This document shows, piece after piece, positions 26,883-35,419 of a stretch of 64,000 nucleotides of DNA (position 1 is the stretch's first letter; each line of letters opens with the position of its first letter). Made by a program: the position numbers and the translations under genes. The notes under the pieces are model-generated. The model made no database searches and had not been told where the DNA came from. It saw only the letters and a list, made by a program, of their open reading frames with translations. Origin of the DNA: Pseudomonas putida (GTDB taxonomy: Bacteria > Pseudomonadota > Gammaproteobacteria > Pseudomonadales > Pseudomonadaceae); NCBI RefSeq assembly GCF_009883635.2, contig NZ_CP026115.2, positions 6,126,191 through 6,190,190 of the forward strand, given 5' to 3'.

Positions 26883-26907
26883 AGGCTGGCGCTTCGCGCG
26901 CCAGCCT
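26883..26907 (+). other. Intercistronic hairpin between the Tat substrate gene and tatA
   Basis: A 10-bp perfect stem (AGGCTGGCGC / GCGCCAGCCT) with a 5-nt loop TTCGC starts 7 bp after the oxidoreductase stop. No T-tract follows (CTCTCCCC), so it is probably an mRNA processing or stability structure, or a partial attenuator, rather than a full terminator. Confidence 0.6.
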
Positions 26908-26934
26908 CTCCCCACCCTGACAATAGAGAGCACC

Positions 26935-27144
26935 ATGGGCATTTTTGACTGGAAACACTGGATTGTCCTGCTGGCCGTCGTGGTCCTGGTCTTCGGCACC
27001 AAGAAGCTGAAGAACCTTGGCGGTGACCTGGGCGAATCGATCAAGGGCTTTCGCAAGGCCATGAGCGATGAAGAGAAAGCGCCGGCCGCACCGATACCAG
27101 CGCCGCAGCAACAAAGCAGCGCGCAGCCACAGCAGAACGTCTGA
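26935..27144 (+). CDS. tatA: TatA/E translocase subunit (second copy type)
   Basis: 69 residues beginning [20 protein letters not shown]: one short membrane helix, the [10 protein letters not shown] hinge, an amphipathic helix ([15 protein letters not shown]) and a Gln/Pro-rich tail. These are the defining features of TatA, the pore-forming subunit for export of folded proteins. AGAG lies upstream of the ATG at 26935. It follows a Tat-substrate gene and is 3 bp before tatB, so this is an operon-borne Tat set distinct from the housekeeping tatABC, which in Pseudomonas normally lies near hisI/ubiB-type genes. That location is general knowledge, not seen here. Confidence 0.92.
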   Translation: MGIFDWKHWIVLLAVVVLVFGTKKLKNLGGDLGESIKGFRKAMSDEEKAPAAPIPAPQQQSSAQPQQNV

Positions 27145-27147
27145 AGC

Positions 27148-27402
27148 ATGTTCGGTATCAGTTTCAGCGAGCTGCTGCTGGTCGGCCTGGTGGCCTTGCT
27201 GGTGCTCGGCCCCGAGCGCCTGCCCGGTGCCGCGCGTACTGCGGGGCTGTGGATCGGGCGGCTGAAACGCAGCTTCAACGCGATCAAGCACGAAGTCGAA
27301 CGCGAGATCGCTGCCAGCGACATCCACCACCCGCCGCACAACACGCATAGCCTGCATCCGCCTGCCACGCCCGAACCGCCTCAACCGCCGCGAGCCCCAT
27401 GA
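27148..27402 (+). CDS. tatB: TatB translocase subunit (short)
   Basis: 84 residues with the TatB-type N-terminus [20 protein letters not shown] followed by [17 protein letters not shown], then an amphipathic helix and a Pro/His-rich tail. The E residue early in the membrane helix (SFSELLL) and the GPERLP hinge mark it as TatB rather than TatA. It is much shorter than the usual TatB of about 140 residues. Its last codons overlap the tatC start by 4 bp. Confidence 0.88.
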   Translation: MFGISFSELLLVGLVALLVLGPERLPGAARTAGLWIGRLKRSFNAIKHEVEREIAASDIHHPPHNTHSLHPPATPEPPQPPRAP

Positions 27403-28151
27403 GCGAAAGAATCGAACACGACCAGCCCATGCCGCTGGTCTCGCACCTGACCGAACTGCGTACCCGCCTGCTGCGCTGCGTGGCGGTCATCTTCCTGATC
27501 TTTGCCGGGCTGTTCTCCTTCGCCCAGCAGATCTACACCCTGGTCTCGGCGCCGTTGCGCGACCATCTGCCGGCCAACGCGACGATGATCGCCACCGACG
27601 TGGCCTCACCGTTCCTCACGCCATTCAAACTGACCATGATCGTTTCGCTGTTCCTGGCGATCCCGTTCATCCTCCAGCAGATCTGGGGCTTCATCGCGCC
27701 GGGGCTGTATCGCCAGGAAAAACGCATCGCCATTCCGCTGCTGGTGTCGAGCATCCTGCTGTTCTACGCCGGCATGGCCTTCGCCTATTTCCTGGTATTC
27801 CCGCTGATGTTCAGCTTCTTCGCTGCCGCCACTCCGCAAGGCGTGGCGATGATGACCGACATCGCCAACTACCTCGACTTCGTCATGACGCTGTTCTTCG
27901 CCTTCGGCGTTGCCTTCGAGATCCCGGTGGCCGTGGTGCTGCTGGTATGGATCGGCGTGGTCGACGTGAAGTATCTGAAGAAGGTCCGCCCGTACGTGGT
28001 CATCGGCTGCTTCGTGGTCGGCATGATCCTCACCCCGCCGGACATCTTCTCGCAAACGCTGCTCGCCGTGCCCATGTGGCTGTTGTTCGAGGTGGGCGTG
28101 CTGTGTGGCGGTCTGGTCCGCAAGCAGCCTCAGGATATTTGTACAAAATAA
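27399..28151 (+). CDS. tatC: TatC translocase subunit
   Basis: 250 residues with six hydrophobic segments. The N-terminal receptor region reads [16 protein letters not shown], where the conserved HLTELR motif and Glu bind the twin-arginine signal. The [18 protein letters not shown] and [16 protein letters not shown] segments match the family. It is the twin-arginine receptor of the complex. The start overlaps tatB. Its 3' end overlaps the first of two TGTACA-type boxes controlling the next operon. Confidence 0.93.
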   Translation: MSERIEHDQPMPLVSHLTELRTRLLRCVAVIFLIFAGLFSFAQQIYTLVSAPLRDHLPANATMIATDVASPFLTPFKLTMIVSLFLAIPFILQQIWGFIAPGLYRQEKRIAIPLLVSSILLFYAGMAFAYFLVFPLMFSFFAAATPQGVAMMTDIANYLDFVMTLFFAFGVAFEIPVAVVLLVWIGVVDVKYLKKVRPYVVIGCFVVGMILTPPDIFSQTLLAVPMWLLFEVGVLCGGLVRKQPQDICTK

Positions 28152-28163
28152 TTTTGTTGTATA
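28140..28163. promoter_or_regulatory. LitR/PplR-type box 1
   Basis: TGTACA-N12-TGTATA. This is the complement of the published LitR-class motif T(G/A)TACA-N12-TGTACA of P. putida light-responsive promoters. It starts inside the last codons of tatC, 63-86 bp upstream of the next gene. Confidence 0.7.
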
Positions 28164-28191
28164 GATTTCCCCGCTGACCTGCACTATACCT

Positions 28192-28215
28192 TGTACAGAT
28201 ATTGGATTTTGTACA
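28192..28215. promoter_or_regulatory. LitR/PplR-type box 2
   Basis: TGTACA-N12-TGTACA, an exact match to the LitR-class consensus, ending 10 bp before the ATG at 28226 and centred 52 bp (about five turns) from box 1. Binding here would cover the promoter or transcription start and should block transcription in the dark. Confidence 0.72.
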
Positions 28216-28225
28216 GGTATTGTGC

Positions 28226-28648
28226 ATGTCTACCTACCTGCAGCATTTCACCGAACGCTTTGCCACGCTGGGTCCGCACAATCTCGAGCTAGTCGGCGAC
28301 TTGTACAGCGAAGATGTCAGCTTTCGCGACCCGCTCCATCACGTCAGCGGGCTCACAGCCTTGCGTGCCTATTTCGCGCAGCTGTACGCCAACGTTGCCG
28401 AGGTCCGCTACACCTTCGAGGACCTTGACGAGCCACAGCCAGGCCACGGCTACATCCGCTGGACCTTGCACTATCGCCACCCGCGCCTGGCCGGCGGCCA
28501 GCCGATCAGCCTGCAAGGCTGCAGCCACCTGCGCTGGCGTGGACGGGTCTACTTGCATCAGGACTACTTCGACGCCGGCGCCTTGCTCTATGAACATGTT
28601 CCAGTCCTGGGCGGCGCAATTCGCTGGCTCAAGGGCAGGTTGGCATGA
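28226..28648 (+). CDS. NTF2/SnoaL-like protein
   Basis: 140 residues from the ATG at 28226. The pattern LVGDLYSEDVSFRDPLHHVSG is the helix-strand opening of the NTF2-like (SnoaL) fold, with a later ISLQGCSHLRWRGRVYLHQDYFDAG strand pair. Such small alpha+beta barrels are isomerases, cyclases or lipid/ligand binders. It is the first gene of the operon behind two LitR-type boxes and overlaps the next start by 4 bp. Specific function unknown. Confidence 0.85.
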   Translation: MSTYLQHFTERFATLGPHNLELVGDLYSEDVSFRDPLHHVSGLTALRAYFAQLYANVAEVRYTFEDLDEPQPGHGYIRWTLHYRHPRLAGGQPISLQGCSHLRWRGRVYLHQDYFDAGALLYEHVPVLGGAIRWLKGRLA

Positions 28649-29397
28649 GCCGCTGCTGGCTCACCGGTGCCAGCAGCGGCATCGGCGCGCAACTGGCACA
28701 GCGCCTGCTGGAGCAAGGCCACCAGGTAGCGCTTGGGGCTCGCCAGGCAGAGCGCCTGGCAGACCTGGCTGCACGCTTTGCAGGCCAGGTGCTGCTGGCC
28801 GTCGGTGATGTCGACCAGCCTGAGCAGGTGGCACGCATCGCCGCGCAGATCGAGCAGGCCTGGGGCTCGCTGGACCTGGTGATCCTCAATGCCGGCACCT
28901 GCGAATACCTGGAGCCTGGGCAGTTCGACCCGGCGCTGGTCGAGCGGGTCATCCACACCAACCTGATCGGCACCAGCCATTGCCTGGCCGCCGCCCTGCC
29001 CTTGCTGCGTCGCGGCCAACGCCCGCACCTGGTGGTGATGGGCAGTTCGGTCAGCTGGTTTGCCTTGCCACGGGCCGGTGCCTATGGCGCGTCCAAGGCC
29101 GCGCTGCGCTACCTGGTCGAGTCGCTGCGCCTGGACCTGGCCAGCGAGGGCATTGATGTCACCCTGGTCAGCCCCGGTTTCGTCGACACCCCGCTGACGC
29201 GCCGCAACGACTTCCCCATGCCCCAGTTGTGGAGCGCCGAGCGCGCCGCCAAATACATTGCCGCACGCCTGCCCCGTCGCCCACTGGAGATCACCTTCCC
29301 CGCCAGCTTCACCCTGTTGCTGCGCCTGCTCGGCGCACTGCCGGCACGCTGGCGCCTGATGCTGGGCCGGCGCCTGGCGCGCCAGCCCCAGGGTTGA
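28645..29397 (+). CDS. Short-chain dehydrogenase/reductase
   Basis: 250 residues. The cofactor motif TGASSGIGAQLAQRL is at residues 7-21, NAG at about 90, and the catalytic YGASKAALR near residue 149. The C-terminal stretch after residue 200 is hydrophobic and arginine-rich, which may associate with membranes. Member of the conserved NTF2-SDR-FAD-DUF1365-CFA operon linked to singlet-oxygen and light responses in several proteobacteria. Substrate unknown. Confidence 0.88.
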   Translation: MSRCWLTGASSGIGAQLAQRLLEQGHQVALGARQAERLADLAARFAGQVLLAVGDVDQPEQVARIAAQIEQAWGSLDLVILNAGTCEYLEPGQFDPALVERVIHTNLIGTSHCLAAALPLLRRGQRPHLVVMGSSVSWFALPRAGAYGASKAALRYLVESLRLDLASEGIDVTLVSPGFVDTPLTRRNDFPMPQLWSAERAAKYIAARLPRRPLEITFPASFTLLLRLLGALPARWRLMLGRRLARQPQG

Positions 29398-29400
29398 ACC

Positions 29401-30648
29401 ATGCGCATCGCCATCATCGGCAGCGGCATCGCCGGCCTCACCTGTACCCACCTGCTGTCACGCCGGCATGATGTCACGGTATTCGAAGCGGCAGACCGGG
29501 TCGGCGGGCACACCCATACCGTCGATGTTCACTGGCGTGGCCAGCACTTTACCGTGGACACCGGTTTCATCGTCTTCAACGACTGGACCTACCCGCATTT
29601 CATCCGCCTGCTGGAACACCTGGGCGTGGCCTCGCGGATCACCGAGATGAGCTTTTCGGTGCACGACCCGCGTACGGGCTTTGAATACAACGGGCACAAC
29701 CTGCGCAGCCTGTTCGCCCAGCGCCGCAACCTGTTGTCGCCAGGCTTCTGGGGCATGTTGCGCGATGTGTTGCGTTTCAACCGCCAGTCACTGGCCGACC
29801 TCGACCAGCAACGTATCGATGGCGCGACCACCCTGGGCGATTACTTGCACGACAATCGTTACGGTCAGCGCTTCATCGAGCATTACATCGTGCCCATGGG
29901 CTCGGCCATCTGGTCGATGTCACGGGCCGACATGCTGCATTTTCCATTGCAGTTCTTCGTGCGTTTCTGCCGCAACCACGGCCTGCTGTCGGTCAACCAG
30001 CGCCCGCAATGGCGGGTGATCGAGGGCGGTTCACGCAGCTACCTGGCACCGCTGTGCCGGCCCTTTGCCGACCGCATCCGGCTGAACTGCCCGGTGCAAC
30101 GGGTGAACCGCGACGATGAAGGCGTGACCGTGACCTGGGCAGGCGGCAGCGAACGCTTCGACAAGGTGGTCTTCGCCTGCCATAGCGACCAGGTCCTGGC
30201 GCTGCTAGGCAGCCCCAGCGAGCAGGAACAGGCGATCCTCGGCGCCATCCGCTATGCCAGCAACGACGTGGTGCTGCACACCGACACCCGCCTGCTGCCC
30301 CGCCGGCGCAGGGCCTGGGCCAGCTGGAACTACCGCCTGGATGGCAGCGAACAGGCCCCCGCTGCGCTCACCTACGACATGAACATCCTGCAGGGCATCG
30401 AGGCACCGGTCACCTTCTGCGTCAGCCTCAATCAGACGGCGTTGGTGGACCCGGCGCAGATACTCGCCCGCTTCGAGTATGCGCACCCGCAGTACAGCCT
30501 CGCCGCCGTCGCCGCCCAGGCCCGTCAGGTCGAATTGCAAGGCCCGCTGCACAGCTATTACTGCGGTGCCTACTGGGCCAACGGCTTTCACGAAGACGGC
30601 GTGCTCAGTGCGCTGAACGTCGCCCGGTACTTTGGAGAGCAGCTGTGA
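29401..30648 (+). CDS. FAD-dependent amine-oxidase/desaturase-like flavoprotein
   Basis: 415 residues. FAD-binding motif IAIIGSGIAGLTCTHLL at residues 3-19, followed by the second signature EAADRVGGHTHTVDVHW. The C-terminus ends HSYYCGAYWANGFHEDGVLSA, a FAD-contact block of this 'NAD/FAD-binding protein' family. Neighbouring CFA-type methyltransferase and DUF1365 genes suggest a lipid substrate, perhaps a fatty-acyl desaturation or oxidation. Overlaps the next gene by 4 bp. Confidence 0.86.
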   Translation: MRIAIIGSGIAGLTCTHLLSRRHDVTVFEAADRVGGHTHTVDVHWRGQHFTVDTGFIVFNDWTYPHFIRLLEHLGVASRITEMSFSVHDPRTGFEYNGHNLRSLFAQRRNLLSPGFWGMLRDVLRFNRQSLADLDQQRIDGATTLGDYLHDNRYGQRFIEHYIVPMGSAIWSMSRADMLHFPLQFFVRFCRNHGLLSVNQRPQWRVIEGGSRSYLAPLCRPFADRIRLNCPVQRVNRDDEGVTVTWAGGSERFDKVVFACHSDQVLALLGSPSEQEQAILGAIRYASNDVVLHTDTRLLPRRRRAWASWNYRLDGSEQAPAALTYDMNILQGIEAPVTFCVSLNQTALVDPAQILARFEYAHPQYSLAAVAAQARQVELQGPLHSYYCGAYWANGFHEDGVLSALNVARYFGEQL

Positions 30649-31457
30649 ACAGCAGCCTGTGCCACGGCTGGGTCAGCCACCGGCGCCTGACGCCCAGGCC
30701 CCACGCGTTCCGCTACCGCATCGGCCTGTTCTACCTGGACCTCGACGAGCTGCCCCGCCTGCCGAGCCTCTCTCGTTGGCTCGGGCGCTCGCGCCTGGCG
30801 CCGTTGTGCTGGCGCGAAACCGACTACCTGCCCGCGTTGACCCGCCAAGGCATGCCCCTGATCGAGGCCGCGCGCCTGCTGGTTGGCCAAGCCACCGGGC
30901 AGGTGCCTGAGGGTGCCGTGCACCTGCTGACGCAACCGCGCTGCTGGGGGCTGTCGTTCAACCCCGTGAGCGTCTACTTCTGCCACGACCGCCAAGGGCA
31001 AGTCGCGGCCGTACTGCTGGAGGTGCGCAACACCCCCTGGCGCGAGCGCTTCCACTACGTGTTGCCGGTACAGGGCGACCTGACCCAGCCATTTGCCGTG
31101 GCCAAGGCCTTCCACGTCTCGCCGTTCATGCCCATGGACATGGACTACCGGCTGCGCTTCACCGTCGATGCGCAACGCGTGCACGTGCACATGGAAAACT
31201 GGCGTGCCGGGCACCCGGTGTTCGCAGCGGACCTCGCCGTGCAACGCCGGCCGCTCGACCGCGCCAGCCTGCATCGGCACCTGCTGGCCTTTCCTTGGAT
31301 GAGCTTGCGCACCGTCAGCGGCATCTACTGGCAAGCCCTGCGCCTGCTGCTCAAACGTACCCCCGTGCACGACCACACCGCCAGCCAGCACGACCTGGCG
31401 CTTGGCCAAGCCATCCGCGAGGAACCCGACCATGTCCGAACCGATCTTGAGCGTTAG
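30645..31457 (+). CDS. DUF1365 family protein
   Basis: 270 residues. The family hallmarks are present: GWVSHRRLTPRPHAFRYRIGLFYLDLDEL at the N-terminus (residues 6-34), the central FNPVSVYFCHD (near 105) and KAFHVSPFMPMDMDYRL (near 155). DUF1365 genes almost always stand between the FAD protein and the CFA-like methyltransferase, as here. The biochemical role is unresolved; a lipid-modification accessory role is inferred from the neighbourhood. The last 26 bp overlap the CFA-like gene. Confidence 0.9.
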   Translation: MNSSLCHGWVSHRRLTPRPHAFRYRIGLFYLDLDELPRLPSLSRWLGRSRLAPLCWRETDYLPALTRQGMPLIEAARLLVGQATGQVPEGAVHLLTQPRCWGLSFNPVSVYFCHDRQGQVAAVLLEVRNTPWRERFHYVLPVQGDLTQPFAVAKAFHVSPFMPMDMDYRLRFTVDAQRVHVHMENWRAGHPVFAADLAVQRRPLDRASLHRHLLAFPWMSLRTVSGIYWQALRLLLKRTPVHDHTASQHDLALGQAIREEPDHVRTDLER

Positions 31458-32691
31458 CAAATCCGCCGGCATCACGCCGCTGCTCGGCAGCCTGGCCCGG
31501 CGTGCGGTGCTGGCGCAACTGCGCCAGCTGAGCCGTGGCCATCTGCGCCTGATCAGCCAGGGCCAGCAATGGACCTTCGGCGACGTCGCCAGCCCGCTGT
31601 ACGCGGAAGTGGAAATTGTTGACGAAGCCGCCTGGGGCCTGGTGGCCGGCAATGGCTCGATCGGCGCGGGCGAAGGCTACATCCACGGCTACTGGCGCAG
31701 CCCCGACCTGGCCGCGGTGACTCGGCTGTTCGTCGCCAACCTCGACGTGCTGGACGCCATGGAAGGCGGCCTGGCCCGCCTGGCGCGCCCGGCCCTGCGC
31801 CTGCTGCACCGCTTCAACCGCAACAGCCGGCGCGGTGCGCGGCGCAACATCCTGGCCCACTACGACCTGGGCAATGCGCTGTTCGAGCGGCTGCTCGATC
31901 CGACCATGATGTATTCTGCCGCTCAGTTCGACAGTGCCGAGCAGAGCCTGGAACAGGCCCAGTCGAACAAGCTCCGGCAGATCTGCCAGAAGCTCGAACT
32001 CAAGCCCGGCGAACACCTGCTGGAAATCGGCAGCGGCTGGGGCAGCCTGGCCATCCACGCCGCCTTGGAGCATGGCTGCCGGGTCACCACCACCACACTC
32101 TCCGCCGCGCAGCACGCCCACACCTTGCAGCGGGTCAAGGCGCTGGGCCTGGAGCGGTTGGTCACCGTGCTGCACGAGGACTACCGCGACCTGCACGGGC
32201 GCTTCGACAAGCTGGTGTCCATCGAAATGATCGAGGCCGTCGGCCATCGCTACCTGCCCACCTACTTCCGCCAGTGCGCCGCGCTGCTCAAGGACGACGG
32301 CCTGATGCTGCTGCAGGCCATCACCATTCGCGATCAGCGCTACGCCCAGGCCCAACGCTCGGTGGACTTCATCCAGCGCTACATCTTCCCCGGCGGCGCC
32401 CTGCCCTCGCTGAGCGTCCTGCTGAACACCGCCAGCCGCCAGACTGCGCTGAACCTGGTGCACCTCGAAGATTTCGGCCAGGACTATGCGCGCACCCTGC
32501 GCCATTGGCGTGACAACCTGCGCCACTCGCGCACGGAGCTGGCCAGGCTCGGTTACGACGACACCTTCCAGCGCCTGTGGGAGTTCTACCTGTGTTATTG
32601 CCAGGGCGGCTTCGAGGAACGGACCATCGGCGTGGCCCAGATGCTGTGGGCCGGGCCCGAGGCGCGGCGGGCGCCGCTACCGGGTGCCTGA
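31432..32691 (+). CDS. Cyclopropane-fatty-acyl-phospholipid synthase family methyltransferase
   Basis: 419 residues from the ATG at 31432, with GAGGAA 8 nt upstream. The SAM-binding motif LEIGSGWGSLAIHAA is near residue 197 and the family motif VSIEMIEAVGHRYLP near 262. The lead segment ARRNILAHYDLGNALFERLLDPTMMYSAA is also typical. It methylates an unsaturated fatty acyl chain in membrane phospholipid. Because of its operon mates and LitR-type boxes it is more likely a light/singlet-oxygen-induced enzyme, such as a UfaM-like furan fatty acid methylase, than the stationary-phase CFA synthase. Confidence 0.85.
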   Translation: MSEPILSVSKSAGITPLLGSLARRAVLAQLRQLSRGHLRLISQGQQWTFGDVASPLYAEVEIVDEAAWGLVAGNGSIGAGEGYIHGYWRSPDLAAVTRLFVANLDVLDAMEGGLARLARPALRLLHRFNRNSRRGARRNILAHYDLGNALFERLLDPTMMYSAAQFDSAEQSLEQAQSNKLRQICQKLELKPGEHLLEIGSGWGSLAIHAALEHGCRVTTTTLSAAQHAHTLQRVKALGLERLVTVLHEDYRDLHGRFDKLVSIEMIEAVGHRYLPTYFRQCAALLKDDGLMLLQAITIRDQRYAQAQRSVDFIQRYIFPGGALPSLSVLLNTASRQTALNLVHLEDFGQDYARTLRHWRDNLRHSRTELARLGYDDTFQRLWEFYLCYCQGGFEERTIGVAQMLWAGPEARRAPLPGA

Positions 32692-32693
32692 AC

Positions 32694-33179
32694 GTGGTCC
32701 GCCGTGGCTGGCTGCTGGGCAACGCGCTGTGGTTGCAGGCTGGCTGGTGGCTGTGTGTACTGGGGGCACACAGGCCCTGGCTGTTACTGGTGGTGATGGT
32801 CGGCCTGCTGCTGCACCTCTGGCTGAGCCCGCGCGGTGAGTTGCGCGTGCTGCTCTGGGTAGCGGCAGCCGGCTGCCTGCTGGACAGCACCCTGGGCATG
32901 CTCGGTGTGTTCAGTTTCAACCCGTGGCCGTTGCCGCTTTGGCTGGCACTGCTGTGGCTGGTGTTGGCCAGCGGCATGCGTCATAGCTTGGCAGGGCTCG
33001 GCCAACCCGCGTGGCTCCCGGTGCTGCTGGGCCTGCTTGGTGGCCCGTTGGCCTACCTGGCCGGCGCCCGACTGGCCGAGGTCGAATTGCCAATGGGGCA
33101 GCTGAAAACCGCGCTGATCCTGGCACCTGTGTGGGCATTGGCCCTGCCGCAGGCCTTGCGCTTCGCCGCACGAAGCTGA
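32694..33179 (+). CDS. DUF2878 membrane protein
   Basis: 161 residues, nearly all hydrophobic, with five or six membrane segments. It starts at GTG 32694, 2 bp after the CFA-like stop (residues MVRRGWLLGNALWLQAGWW). The central AGCLLDSTLGMLGVFSF fits the DUF2878 family, a usual last member of this operon type. Function unknown; probably an inner-membrane partner of the lipid-modifying enzymes. Confidence 0.8.
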   Translation: MVRRGWLLGNALWLQAGWWLCVLGAHRPWLLLVVMVGLLLHLWLSPRGELRVLLWVAAAGCLLDSTLGMLGVFSFNPWPLPLWLALLWLVLASGMRHSLAGLGQPAWLPVLLGLLGGPLAYLAGARLAEVELPMGQLKTALILAPVWALALPQALRFAARS

Positions 33180-33196
33180 CCCAAGCGACGCACGGT

Positions 33197-34084
33197 TCAA
33201 TTGCCCAGTTGCGCAGCCACCTGTGTAGCCATCTCGACGAACACCCGCGCCGCAGCGCTCTGATAGGCGCCTTTGCGCTGCATCAGTACGGCCGTGCGCT
33301 GTAGGCGGACCGGGTCGAGCGCAATGGCGGCCAGGTCGTCATGGGCCAGCGCGATGGTCGCAGGCAACAGGGTCGACAGGGTCGTGCGACGGACGATCTC
33401 GGTCACCGCACTGATGGTGTTGGCTTCCATCCGCACCTGCGGGTGAATGCCATGTTGCTGGCAAAAGCGGTCGATCTGTTCGCGGGTAGCAAACTCGCCG
33501 CTAAGCAGCACCAACGATTCTGCGCTCAAGGCCTCCAGCCCGATGGACGTTGCCTGGGCCAAAGGGTGCCGGCGGTTGACCACCAACGCCAACGTCTCGA
33601 CCAGCAGCGGGCTGGCCTCGATGTCCTGGGCCTGGGTGCCCTCGAAGGCGATCCCCACGTCCAGCTCATCCGCGAGCAGCAGCGTTTCCATGCGCTCCTG
33701 GGACATTTCACGCACGTTCAGGGTGATGTTCCCATAGCGGTTGTGGAACGCCTCTACCAAGGGGCCGACCAGGTAGGTGGTGAACGTCGGCGTCACCGCC
33801 ACCCGCAGCGAACCGCGGCTGAGGTCACTCACGTCATGAATGGCGCGCCTGGCTTCCTCCAGTTCCTGCGCGGCCCGGCGCGCATAGGCCAGGTAGACCT
33901 CCCCGGCATCGGTCAGCCGCGTGGTACGCCCCGAGCGATCGAACAGCTGGGCCCCCAGGCTTTCCTCCAGCTGGCGGACCTGTTGCGACAACGCTGGCTG
34001 CGACACATGCAGGGCCGTTGCGGCCTTGGTGAAGCTGTGGTGCGCCGCCACGGCGAGGAAGTACTGGATGTGTCGGGCAAGCAT
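33197..34084 (-). CDS. cynR: LysR-type regulator of cyanate degradation
   Basis: 295 residues. Helix-turn-helix at residues ~16-36 ([21 protein letters not shown]), then the linker helix and the effector-binding domain. It is divergent from cynT and cynS with 111 bp between, the standard cynR arrangement in which the regulator senses cyanate and activates the operon. The position and family strongly support CynR; effector specificity is inferred from context. Confidence 0.87.
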   Translation of the reverse strand: MLARHIQYFLAVAAHHSFTKAATALHVSQPALSQQVRQLEESLGAQLFDRSGRTTRLTDAGEVYLAYARRAAQELEEARRAIHDVSDLSRGSLRVAVTPTFTTYLVGPLVEAFHNRYGNITLNVREMSQERMETLLLADELDVGIAFEGTQAQDIEASPLLVETLALVVNRRHPLAQATSIGLEALSAESLVLLSGEFATREQIDRFCQQHGIHPQVRMEANTISAVTEIVRRTTLSTLLPATIALAHDDLAAIALDPVRLQRTAVLMQRKGAYQSAAARVFVEMATQVAAQLGN

Positions 34085-34108
34085 GGCTACTCACATAAGA
34101 TAATCTGA

Positions 34109-34145
34109 TGGCATAGATCATAAATGAGACTTTTACCTTATGCCA
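34109..34145. promoter_or_regulatory. Candidate CynR operator dyad
   Basis: TGGCATA at 34109-34115 and TATGCCA at 34139-34145 are perfect inverted repeats 30 bp apart (three helical turns), between cynR and cynT. A second nested CATAAG / CTTATG pair overlaps them. Spacing suits a LysR tetramer. Confidence 0.5.
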
Positions 34146-34195
34146 AACGCTCCGTAATCTCTGCTTCAACACACCGCGACACTGAGGCAGCAGCC

Positions 34196-34855
34196 ATGAA
34201 AGACATCATTGACGGTTTCCTGAAATTCCAGCGCGACGCCTTCCCGGAGCGGGTCAAGCTGTTCAAGGACCTGGCCACCCAGCAAAGCCCACGGGCGCTG
34301 TTCATCTCCTGCTCCGACAGCCGCCTGGTGCCGGAGCTGGTCACCCAGCGCGAGCCCGGCGACCTGTTCGTCATCCGCAACGCCGGCAATATCGTGCCCT
34401 CCTACGGCCCTGAGCCAGGTGGCGTTTCCGCCTCGGTCGAATACGCCGTCGCCGCACTGCAGGTGGCCGACATCGTTATCTGCGGCCACTCGGACTGCGG
34501 CGCGATGACCGCCATCGCCACCTGCAAGTGTCTGGAGCACATGCCCGCCGTTGCCGGCTGGCTGCGCTACGCCGACTCCGCCCGGGTGGTCAACGAAGCC
34601 CGCCAGCACCCGGACCAGCCGACCAAGGTCGCGACCATGGTGCGCGAGAACGTCATCGCCCAACTGGCCAATATCCAGACCCACCCGTCGGTGCGCCTGG
34701 CCCTCGAAGAAGGCCGGGTGACCCTGCACGGCTGGATCTACGACATCGAGAGCGGCCGCATCGACGCCTTCGATGGCCGCACCAACAGCTTCGTGTCCCT
34801 CGCCGACAACCCCGAGGTACACGCCGTTTCCCATCAAGCCAGGCATGTTGCCTGA
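34196..34855 (+). CDS. cynT: Beta-carbonic anhydrase of the cyanate operon
   Basis: 219 residues. Zinc ligands are visible as Cys39 in SCSDSR, His98 and Cys101 in GHSDCGAM; Asp41-Arg43 form the catalytic dyad. CynT rehydrates CO2 released by cyanase so that bicarbonate, the co-substrate of cyanase, is not lost by diffusion. The ATG at 34196 begins [20 protein letters not shown], matching known CynT. It is 29 bp upstream of cynS. Confidence 0.94.
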   Translation: MKDIIDGFLKFQRDAFPERVKLFKDLATQQSPRALFISCSDSRLVPELVTQREPGDLFVIRNAGNIVPSYGPEPGGVSASVEYAVAALQVADIVICGHSDCGAMTAIATCKCLEHMPAVAGWLRYADSARVVNEARQHPDQPTKVATMVRENVIAQLANIQTHPSVRLALEEGRVTLHGWIYDIESGRIDAFDGRTNSFVSLADNPEVHAVSHQARHVA

Positions 34856-34884
34856 CCCTGCTTTCCACCCACGGAGATAACCCC

Positions 34885-35355
34885 ATGATCCAGTCGCAAG
34901 CTACCCAGAGCGTTCGCCAGGCCCTGACCGAAGTCATCCTCATGGCCAAGGCTCGCAAGGACCTGTCCTACGCCCAGATCACCGAGGGCACCGGCCTGTC
35001 CGAAGCCTTCGTCACCGCCGCCCTGCTTGGCCAGCACCCGCTGCCGGCCGACGCAGCCAAGGTGGTGGGCGACAAGCTCGGCCTCGACCTTGACGGCATC
35101 GCCCTGCTGCAGACCATCCCGATCCGCGGCTGCATGCAGAACGGCATCCCGACCGACCCGACCATCTACCGCTTCTACGAGATGCTGCAGGTCTACGGCA
35201 CCACGCTGAAGGCACTGGTCCACGAAAAGTTCGGCGACGGCATCATCAGCGCCATCAACTTCAAGCTGGACGTGAAGAAGGTCGACGACCCGGAAGGCGG
35301 CTCCCGCGCCGTGATCACCCTGGATGGCAAATACCTGCCGACCAAGCCGTTCTGA
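34885..35355 (+). CDS. cynS: Cyanase (cyanate hydratase)
   Basis: 156 residues, the standard length. The catalytic residues Arg96, Glu99 (YRFYEMLQ) and Ser122 (GIISAINF) fall at exactly the numbers known for E. coli CynS. It converts cyanate and bicarbonate to ammonia and CO2 as a decamer. The N-terminal helix-turn-helix-like domain and the C-terminal GKYLPTKPF are conserved. Ribosome site ACGGAGA. Followed after 64 bp by an amidohydrolase gene in the same direction. Confidence 0.97.
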   Translation: MIQSQATQSVRQALTEVILMAKARKDLSYAQITEGTGLSEAFVTAALLGQHPLPADAAKVVGDKLGLDLDGIALLQTIPIRGCMQNGIPTDPTIYRFYEMLQVYGTTLKALVHEKFGDGIISAINFKLDVKKVDDPEGGSRAVITLDGKYLPTKPF

Positions 35356-35419
35356 TCCTGCTGTAACCGGCTCGCCGCCAGAAGGCGGCGGGCCCGACCC
35401 GATGCGAGGAGCAATGCCC

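Noticed and set aside
25398..27368. 656-codon leftward open frame opposite the Tat substrate and tatA/tatB
   Set aside because: No ribosome site, no domain, and it is antisense to three clearly recognised genes; GC-driven shadow.
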